Part shown: piece by piece, positions 58,757 through 64,000 of the stretch | How the letters are laid out: each line of letters opens with the position of its first letter | Position numbering within the stretch: the stretch's first letter is position 1 | The notes under the pieces: model-generated | What the model saw: only the letters and a program-made list of their open reading frames with translations | What the model was told of the DNA's origin: nothing | Databases searched by the model: none | Assembly (NCBI RefSeq): GCF_030063475.1 | Contig: NZ_JASIRT010000010.1 | Span: 1-64,000 of the forward strand | Reading direction: 5' to 3' | From: Roseomonas sp. E05 | GTDB taxonomy: Bacteria; Pseudomonadota; Alphaproteobacteria; Acetobacterales; Acetobacteraceae | DNA: 64,000 nucleotides | Made by a program: the position numbers and the translations under genes

Positions 58757-58884
58757 CCAGGGGCGCCGCCCCTGGACCCCGCCGGGGTGACAGTGTCACC
58801 CCGGACCCCGCCGACGGATGCAGGGGTCCGGGGAGGCTCAGCCTCCCCGGCGGGGAGGTCCAGGAGGGGCAGCGCCCCGCCTGG
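58757..58884. repeat. Head-to-head pair of mosaic palindromes
   Basis: Left half, plus-oriented: CCAGGGGCG (58757-58775) and CCGGGGTGACA/TGTCACCCCGG (58782-58804) joined by ACCCCG. Right half, reading oppositely: CCGGGGAGGCT/AGCCTCCCCGG (58828-58850) and GGGGC/GCCCC within CCAG...CTGG (about 58860-58884). It occupies the gap between the hydroxyacid dehydrogenase and Bug genes. Confidence 0.8.
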
Positions 58885-58913
58885 CCGCGTTGCGTCATTC
58901 CGGCGCATCGCGC

Positions 58914-59888
58914 TCATTCGACCTTCATGCCGGCGCGGTCCACCACCTGCTTCCAGCGCTCGCGGTCCTCCAGCAGGAACCTGCCGAAATCGGCGGGCGT
59001 GGGGCTCGGCTCGATCTCGACGCCTTCCTCGATCATCCGCTTCTGGACGGCCTTGTCGGCGAGGGTGGTGTTCAGCGCGGCGTGCAGCTTGGCCACCCGC
59101 TCCTGCGGCATGCCGGCGGGGCCGAGCAGCGCGTACCAGGTAGCGGACTGAACGCCGGGGAAGCCCTGCTCCACGGTGGTCGGCAGGTCGGGCAGGATCT
59201 CGGAGCGCTTCGGCGCCGCGAGCGCGATGGCGCGCAGCCGGCCGGCCTCGATATGCGGCTTCAGCGGCGCGGCGGCGTTGGTGATCATGTCCACGCGGCC
59301 GGCCAGCACGTCGGTCAGCGCCGGGCCGGTGCCGCGATAGGGGACGAACTCCATCGGCACGTCCAGCACCTGCGCGATCATCGCGCCCAGCGCATGGCCG
59401 GTGGTGCCGACGCCCGGCGTGGCGAAGGACATCGGCGGCTTCGCCTGGCGGGCATGGGCCTGCAGCTCCTTCATGTCGCGCACCGGCACCTTGGGGTTCA
59501 CGGTGATGACGTTGGGCGCGTTGCCGATGAAGCCGACCGGCGTGAAGTCCTTGATGATGTCGTAGGGGACGTTCGGCTGCACCAGCGAGGAGATCAGGAA
59601 GCTGCCGCTGCCGCCGAGCAGGAAGGTGTAGCCGTCCGGGTCGGCCTTGGCGACCAGGTCGGTGCCGATCAGGCCGCCGGCGCCGCCCTTGTTCTCCACC
59701 ACGATGGTCTGGCCCAGCTGCTCGGACATGCGCTCGGCCACCAGCCGGCCGACGATGTCGTTGCTGCCGCCGGCGGTGAAGGGAATGATCATGCGCAGCG
59801 GGCGGTCGGGGAAGGCCGCCGCGCGCGCCGGCCGGGCAAGCGCGGGCAGCAGCAGGGATGGCAGCATCAGGGCGGTGCGGCGGCGCAT
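58914..59888 (-). CDS. Tripartite tricarboxylate transporter (Bug family) substrate-binding protein
   Basis: The 324-residue periplasmic Bug protein has a Tat-like signal peptide (MRRRTALMLPSLLLPALARP, cut after ARA at about 22). Family phrases RPLRMIIPFTAGGSNDIVG, QTIVVENKGGAGG and FVPYRGTGPALTD are present. No membrane partners are nearby. The divergent LysR gene and the downstream CoA-enzyme cluster on the same strand suggest that it captures the acid processed by those enzymes. ATG at 59888 opens the signal peptide. Confidence 0.92.
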   Translation of the reverse strand: MRRRTALMLPSLLLPALARPARAAAFPDRPLRMIIPFTAGGSNDIVGRLVAERMSEQLGQTIVVENKGGAGGLIGTDLVAKADPDGYTFLLGGSGSFLISSLVQPNVPYDIIKDFTPVGFIGNAPNVITVNPKVPVRDMKELQAHARQAKPPMSFATPGVGTTGHALGAMIAQVLDVPMEFVPYRGTGPALTDVLAGRVDMITNAAAPLKPHIEAGRLRAIALAAPKRSEILPDLPTTVEQGFPGVQSATWYALLGPAGMPQERVAKLHAALNTTLADKAVQKRMIEEGVEIEPSPTPADFGRFLLEDRERWKQVVDRAGMKVE

Positions 59889-59977
59889 GGGCGTGTTTCC
59901 TCCATTGGGCCGGCCTCGTGGCGGGCCGGTCGCTCGTCGGCGCGGAGGATGCGGCCGATGCGGGCGGCGGCCCAGAG

Positions 59978-60008
59978 AAGAATTCTTGCACCACCCCAAC
60001 CTCAGGTT
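59978..60008. promoter_or_regulatory. Candidate LysR operator in the divergent Bug / LysR region
   Basis: AAGAATTCTT (59978-59987, perfect) and AACCTCAGGTT (59998-60008, dyad with one central base) lie 11 bases apart, just before the LysR start. This fits a LysR recognition plus activation site arrangement. Confidence 0.5.
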
Positions 60009-60019
60009 AGTCTGCCGGC

Positions 60020-60895
60020 ATGGAGGGAACCCTGCCCCCGCTCGGGGCGCTGCGCGCCTTCGCGCTGGTCGCCGAAACCGGCAGCCTGACCGCGGCGGCG
60101 GCGGCGCTGAACGTCACGCAGCCCGCCATCAGCAAGCGCCTGCGCCTGCTGGAGGCGACGCTCGGCGTGGCGCTGCTGCGGCGCGGCGCCAATGCGGTGG
60201 CGCTGACCGAGGCGGGCGAGCGCTACGCGGCCGAGGTGACCGCCGCCTTTGCCCGTTTGCGCGCGGCGACGGCGGCGCTGGATGCGCGTCCGGCGCCGCT
60301 GCGGCTGCGCGCCTACACCACCTGGGCGCTGCGCTGGCTGATCCCGCGACTGCCGGATTTCCGCGCCCGCCATCCCGGCCTGGAGGTGGAACTGGCGACC
60401 TCCACCGCGCTGGTGGACTTCGCCCGTGAGGGAATGGACGCCGCCGTGCGCAGCGCCCCGGCGGAGAGCCCGCCAGCGCCCGGCGCGCTGCGGCTGCAGC
60501 CGTTGCTGGTGGCGCCCTTCGCCGCCCCGGCGCTGGCCGGGCCGGCGCGGCACCGGCGGGACCTCGGGGAGATGCGGCTTCTCGGCAGCCGGGTGCGGCC
60601 GCAGGACTGGGCCGTCTGGCTGGCGGCCCAGGGGCGCGCCGCTGCCACGCCACCGCTGCTCTTCGAGAGCACCAGCCTGGCGATCCAGGCGGCGCTGGAG
60701 GGGCTGGGGGCGGTGATCTGCGCGCCGGCCTTCGTGGCGGAGGACGTGCGGCGCCGGCGGCTGGTGCCGTTGGCCCCCGGAACGACGCACGGCGCCGTGC
60801 CGAGCGGCGACCACTACTGGCTGATCCTGCCGCCGGCGCCGCGGCCGGAGGCGCTGGCCTTCCGCGACTGGCTGCGCGCGGCGGTGGCGGAGTAG
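60020..60895 (+). CDS. LysR-family transcriptional regulator (GcvA-like)
   Basis: The 291-residue LysR protein has a winged helix (LGALRAFALVAETGSLTAAAAALNVTQPAISKRLRLLE in outline, about 8-46) and a periplasmic-binding-like effector domain from about 90. The effector domain carries GcvA-type phrases RWLIPRLPDFRARHPGLEVEL and LALQPLL-like segments. It is divergent from the Bug/CoA-enzyme cluster and probably controls it. ATG at 60020 is the only reasonable start; the ribosome binding site is weak. Confidence 0.9.
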   Translation: MEGTLPPLGALRAFALVAETGSLTAAAAALNVTQPAISKRLRLLEATLGVALLRRGANAVALTEAGERYAAEVTAAFARLRAATAALDARPAPLRLRAYTTWALRWLIPRLPDFRARHPGLEVELATSTALVDFAREGMDAAVRSAPAESPPAPGALRLQPLLVAPFAAPALAGPARHRRDLGEMRLLGSRVRPQDWAVWLAAQGRAAATPPLLFESTSLAIQAALEGLGAVICAPAFVAEDVRRRRLVPLAPGTTHGAVPSGDHYWLILPPAPRPEALAFRDWLRAAVAE

Positions 60896-60984
60896 CGGGA
60901 GCGGCCAGGCGCCGCGACACATCCGGGGCGAACCTGAAGGGCGGCCTGCTGTTCTACAGGCTCACCCGAATGAGGAGAGAACTG

Positions 60985-62046
60985 ATGCCGGCAAATCGCA
61001 CCGTCCTGGTCGCCGGCGCGCAGGGCGTCATCGGCCGTGCGGCCGCAAGCCGCCTCGCCGCGCAGGCCGGCACCAGGGTCTATGGCCTCTCCCGCCGCGC
61101 CGGCGGCGACCTGCCGGGTGTCGAGGCGATCCCGGTGGATCTGCTGAAGCCCCAGGATGTCCGCGACAAGCTCGGGGGCATCCGCGACGTCACGCATGTC
61201 GTGTTCGGCGCCTATATCGAGAGGCCGACGGCGGCCGAGAAGAGCGAGGTCAACCTGGCCCTGCTGCGGAACCTGCTGGACGTGGTCGAGGAGCGCGCGC
61301 CGGGGCTGCGGCACATCACCTTCTACCAGGGCGGCAAGGCCTATGGCGCCGATCTCGGGCCGTTCAAGACGCCCGCGCGGGAGGATGACCCCCGGCTGAT
61401 GCCGCCGAACTTCTACTACGACCAGGAGGACCTGCTGTGCGAGCGCAGCGCGGGGAAGGCCTGGAGCTTCACGGGCCTGCGGCCGGAGGCGGTCTGCGGC
61501 TTCGCGCTCGGCAACCCGATGAACCTCACCATGGTCATCGCCGTCTATGCCGCCATCTCGAAGGAGCTTGGCCTGCCGCTGCGCTTCCCCGGCACCGAGG
61601 CCGCCTATCGCGCGCTCTATCAGGTGACCTCGGCCGAGATCCTCGCGGAGGCCGCCGACTGGGCCGGGCAGAGCGAGGCGGCGCGCAACGAGATCTTCAA
61701 CATCACCAACGGCGATTACTTCCGCTGGCAGCATATGTGGCCGCGGATCGCCCGCGCCTTCGGGATGGAGACCGCCGAGCCGGTGCCGATGCCGCTCGTG
61801 ACCTACATGGCCGACAAGGGCCCGCTCTGGGCGCGCATGACGGAGAAGTACGGCCTGCGCCCGATCCCCTACGAGGCGCTCGTCTCCTGGGCCTTCGGCG
61901 ACTTCATCTTCAACAGCGGCTTCGACAACATCAGCAGCACGATCAAGGCGCGGCGCGCGGGCTTCCAGGCCTGCATCGACACCGAGGACATGTTCACCGC
62001 CTTCTTCGAGCGGCTCCGCCGGGAGCGGGTCATCCCACCGCTCTGA
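60985..62046 (+). CDS. PRISE-like SDR reductase (progesterone 5-beta-reductase/iridoid synthase type)
   Basis: The 353-residue extended SDR has the NAD(P) motif GAQGVIGRAAA (about 11-21), Lys118 in FYQGGKAYG and Tyr145 in PPNFYYDQED. This is the atypical Lys/Tyr catalytic pair of the PRISE group instead of the Y-x-x-x-K motif. PRISE enzymes reduce activated double bonds such as enones. ATG at 60985 follows TGAGGAGAGAAC. The substrate is unknown. It stands alone downstream of the LysR gene. Confidence 0.85.
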   Translation: MPANRTVLVAGAQGVIGRAAASRLAAQAGTRVYGLSRRAGGDLPGVEAIPVDLLKPQDVRDKLGGIRDVTHVVFGAYIERPTAAEKSEVNLALLRNLLDVVEERAPGLRHITFYQGGKAYGADLGPFKTPAREDDPRLMPPNFYYDQEDLLCERSAGKAWSFTGLRPEAVCGFALGNPMNLTMVIAVYAAISKELGLPLRFPGTEAAYRALYQVTSAEILAEAADWAGQSEAARNEIFNITNGDYFRWQHMWPRIARAFGMETAEPVPMPLVTYMADKGPLWARMTEKYGLRPIPYEALVSWAFGDFIFNSGFDNISSTIKARRAGFQACIDTEDMFTAFFERLRRERVIPPL

Positions 62047-62118
62047 GGAGGCCGGGCGGCGGCGCCTGCCCGCCGCGCCGCCTTCCTCAGCGCGGGGGGA
62101 GGGCGGCCGGCCGGGCGC

Positions 62119-62322
62119 TCACGGCTCGACGACGGCGAAGGAATAGCTCTGGAACTGCGGCTCGCGGCGCAGCTGGGACAGGGCTTCCTCGGCGACCTTG
62201 CGGGAGACGAAGTGCTCGGCGGCCGTGGGGCTGCCCACCCCGGCGCGCCGTCCCTCCGGCTCGCGGCGGGCACCGTAGAGCACGGCCCCGTTGGGGGAGA
62301 TGAGCTTGATCAGATAGGGCAT
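62119..62322 (-). CDS. Small conserved protein (67 aa)
   Basis: I do not recognise the family. The product starts MPYLIKLISPNGAVLYG and has alternating hydrophobic strands plus one Lys/Arg-rich helix (SRKVAEEALSQL), which suggests a small alpha/beta domain. There is no signal peptide. ATG at 62322 follows GAGAGGGAGG. The frame extends upstream to 62418 but is low complexity there. Isolated between the PRISE and PAP2 genes. Confidence 0.55.
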   Translation of the reverse strand: MPYLIKLISPNGAVLYGARREPEGRRAGVGSPTAAEHFVSRKVAEEALSQLRREPQFQSYSFAVVEP

Positions 62323-62392
62323 GGCCTCCCTCTCCTCTGCGGTGACACCAAGGCAACCCCCGCCGCCCCCGGCGGGTTGCGTGCTTCCCGGG

Positions 62393-63112
62393 TCAGCCCT
62401 GCTTCTGGCGCGGGGCATGGTAGCTGATCCAGGCGCGCAGCAGCAGCCAGCAGGCCATGGCCCAGGCGGCGCCGAGGGACCAGCCGGCCAGCACGTCGGT
62501 CGGCCAGTGCACGCCGAGATAGACGCGGCTGAGGCCCACCACCAGGACGATGACGATGGCGCAGCCCAGGATATAGGCCTTCAGCCGGCGAGGATGCGTC
62601 ACGCCGGCCAGCAGCGTGCCGAGCGTCAGGTAGCAGGTGGCGGAGAGCATGGCGTGGCCGCTCGGGAAGCTGGCCGTGTAGACATCCGCGAGGTGGGAGA
62701 CCAGCTCGGGCCGGGGGCGCTCGAAGCCCTGCTTCAGCAGGTTGTTCAGCAGCATGCTGCCGCTGAAGGAGCCCGCCAGCAGCAGCGCCGAGAGCCATTT
62801 CCGCAGCATCAGGATGTAGCCGAGCGCCAGCAGCCCGATCAGCAGCAGCACGGCGTAGCTGCCAAGCGAGGTGAAATCGCGCATCATGATCTTCAGCCAA
62901 AGAGGGCCGATCGGCTCGGCGGCGTCGCCGGGACGACGCAGCGCCAGCAGCACGGCCTCGTCGAAGGCGCGGGTCTCGCCCTCCATGGTCTCGTCCACCA
63001 GGGCCGCGAAGGCCCAGAGCCCGCCGGCGCAGACCGAGACGGCGGCCAGGGTGGCGAACTGGCCCCAGCTGAAGCGGGCCGCGAGGCGGGAGAGGAAGAG
63101 AGGGAGCATCAT
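62393..63112 (-). CDS. PAP2-family phosphatase (membrane)
   Basis: The 239-residue protein has about six TM segments and all three PAP2 motifs: K-x6-RP in KQGFERPRPE (about 127-135), PSGH in SFPSGHAM (about 148-155) and SR-x5-H in SRVYLGVHWPTD (about 195-206). It probably dephosphorylates phosphatidate, undecaprenyl pyrophosphate or a related lipid at the membrane surface. The divergent neighbour is a lipid kinase gene, so the two may counteract each other. Start at 63112 (Met-Met). Confidence 0.92.
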   Translation of the reverse strand: MMLPLFLSRLAARFSWGQFATLAAVSVCAGGLWAFAALVDETMEGETRAFDEAVLLALRRPGDAAEPIGPLWLKIMMRDFTSLGSYAVLLLIGLLALGYILMLRKWLSALLLAGSFSGSMLLNNLLKQGFERPRPELVSHLADVYTASFPSGHAMLSATCYLTLGTLLAGVTHPRRLKAYILGCAIVIVLVVGLSRVYLGVHWPTDVLAGWSLGAAWAMACWLLLRAWISYHAPRQKQG

Positions 63113-63238
63113 GCCGGGTTCCGTGCGCAATAGGGCAGAGACGCAGCTTTTTCGCCGGGGTTGCGGGCGGCCGCGCATCTCTCCGGCCCTTCATGTGTTT
63201 CACAGCGGCGCGACTGCCGGAAGGGAGAGAGGGGCCGG

Positions 63239-64000
63239 ATGAACGACAGGGCGGGCGAGATAGTCATCGCGGCGGAGCCGGTGTCCCAGGGCGCCGCGCG
63301 CCGTGCCCTGCTGGTCGTCAACGGCCGGGCGCGCAACGGCAATGCGGGCATCGAGATGGCGCTGGAGGTGTTGCGCGGCGCCGGCTGGATCCTGGTCGAG
63401 CACCGCTGCTCGCCCGAGCAGAACGCGGCCGACGTGATCCGCGCCCGCGCGGCGGAGGGCTTCGCCGCCGTCATCCTCGGCGGTGGCGACGGCACGCTGA
63501 ACGGCGCCGCGCCGGCGCTGATGGAAACCGGCCTGCCCTTCGGCATCCTGCCGCTCGGCACCGCCAACGACCTGGCGCGCAGCCTGGGCATCGAGCCCGA
63601 CCTGGTGACGGCGGCGGGCGTGATCGCCGCCGGGCATGTGCGACCGATCGATCTTGGGGAGGTGAACGGCTTGCCCTTCTTCAACGTGGCCAGTATCGGC
63701 TTCAGCGCCACGCTGGCGCAACGACTGGGGCGCAAGGAGAAGCGCCGCTGGGGCAAGCTGGGCTATGCCCTGGCCGCCTTCCGGCTGCTGCGCGAGGTGC
63801 GCCCCTTCACCGCCTGGCTCACGCATGACGGCGTGACCGAGAAGGTGCGGACCATCCAGGTGGCGGTGGGCAACGGGCGGCATTACGGCGGCGGCATGAC
63901 GGTGGAGAGCACGGCCCGCCCGGACGACGGCAAGCTCGACGTCTACAGCCTGGAGCTGGACCACCGCTGGCGGCTGCTGGCGCTGGTGCCCTATCTGCGG
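63239..64000 (+). CDS. Diacylglycerol/lipid kinase family protein (partial, runs off the window)
   Basis: The frame is open from ATG at 63239 to the end of the window (254 codons), so the C-terminus is missing. The DAGK catalytic domain shows VILGGGDGTLNGAA (nucleotide-binding GGDGT, about 79-92), PLGTANDLARSLG (about 106-118) and VGNGRHYGGGM, typical of YegS/DgkB-type lipid kinases. Full members are about 300 residues, so most of the protein is present. It is divergent from the PAP2 gene, 126 bases apart. The lipid substrate is not defined. Confidence 0.9.
   Translation, partial: MNDRAGEIVIAAEPVSQGAARRALLVVNGRARNGNAGIEMALEVLRGAGWILVEHRCSPEQNAADVIRARAAEGFAAVILGGGDGTLNGAAPALMETGLPFGILPLGTANDLARSLGIEPDLVTAAGVIAAGHVRPIDLGEVNGLPFFNVASIGFSATLAQRLGRKEKRRWGKLGYALAAFRLLREVRPFTAWLTHDGVTEKVRTIQVAVGNGRHYGGGMTVESTARPDDGKLDVYSLELDHRWRLLALVPYLR

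Noticed and set aside
1-64000. tRNA, rRNA or standard riboswitch sequences
   Set aside because: I looked for tRNA acceptor/T-arm patterns and the common riboswitch cores in the intergenic regions and found none that I could support.

Overview
The window is about 64 kb of very GC-rich chromosome with strong G/C third-position bias. The gene content suggests a free-living alphaproteobacterium of the Acetobacteraceae, Roseomonas-like. The reasons are two orphan tripartite-tricarboxylate (Bug) binding proteins, many uptake systems for organic acids, amino acids and sugars, twin-arginine-like signal peptides on most periplasmic proteins, and GC-rich palindromic intergenic repeats. The taxon is inferred from content and style, not from a marker gene. 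I found no rRNA, tRNA or CRISPR.

Layout. 1-562: the 3' end of an IS5-type transposase abuts a 5'-truncated Mrr-type restriction gene of lower GC. 738-5657: a SnoaL-like protein, a THUMP-type RNA methyltransferase, a small conserved protein, and purC-purS-(small membrane protein)-purQ on the minus strand. 5798-10624: an orphan Bug protein, then an AmpR-like LysR regulator divergent from a class A beta-lactamase, then a D-aminopeptidase. 11148-12225: two small secreted proteins, the first with a 37-residue Gly-rich repeat. 12247-20712: an SDR, a GntR regulator, a branched-chain amino acid-type ABC importer in which permease LivM and both ATPases are fused in one 835-residue protein, and a 3-hydroxyacyl-CoA dehydrogenase/BKACE pair. 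20786-25726: a trehalose-synthase-like GH13 enzyme, a kelch protein, and a split O-acetylation pair. 26017-34387: GntR-controlled sugar ABC importer plus SDR, 2-hydroxyacid dehydrogenase and enolase-superfamily dehydratase. 34554-35651: ilvE. 35877-39952: a four-carbon acid sugar operon (kdgT-like permease, DUF1537 kinase, pdxA2-like dehydrogenase, DeoR regulator). 40337-47242: an Fbp-type ABC importer translationally coupled to a CoA-transferase and a CitE-like lyase, with a divergent GntR gene. 47330-53258: AidB-like acyl-CoA dehydrogenase, DehI-like protein, TAXI-TRAP transporter. 53495-60895: PrpD, ADP-forming acyl-CoA ligase, enoyl-CoA hydratase and hydroxyacid dehydrogenase joined by ATGA overlaps, then a Bug protein with a divergent LysR. 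60985-64000: a PRISE-like reductase, a 67-residue protein, a PAP2 phosphatase, and a truncated diacylglycerol-kinase-family gene.

How it works together. Most of the window is modular catabolism: each unit pairs an importer with two to five enzymes and a local regulator, and dyad-symmetric candidate operators are visible in several divergent promoters.

The least explained structure is intergenic. One family is a mosaic of perfect short palindromes joined by an ACCCC-rich linker, found at about ten loci and sometimes as head-to-head pairs. The second is a two-hairpin element, seen twice, whose stems covary and whose first bases supply the stop codon of the upstream gene. The protein-level novelties most worth following are the LivM-LivG-LivF fusion, the secreted repeat protein pair, and the importer-CoA-transferase-lyase operon.
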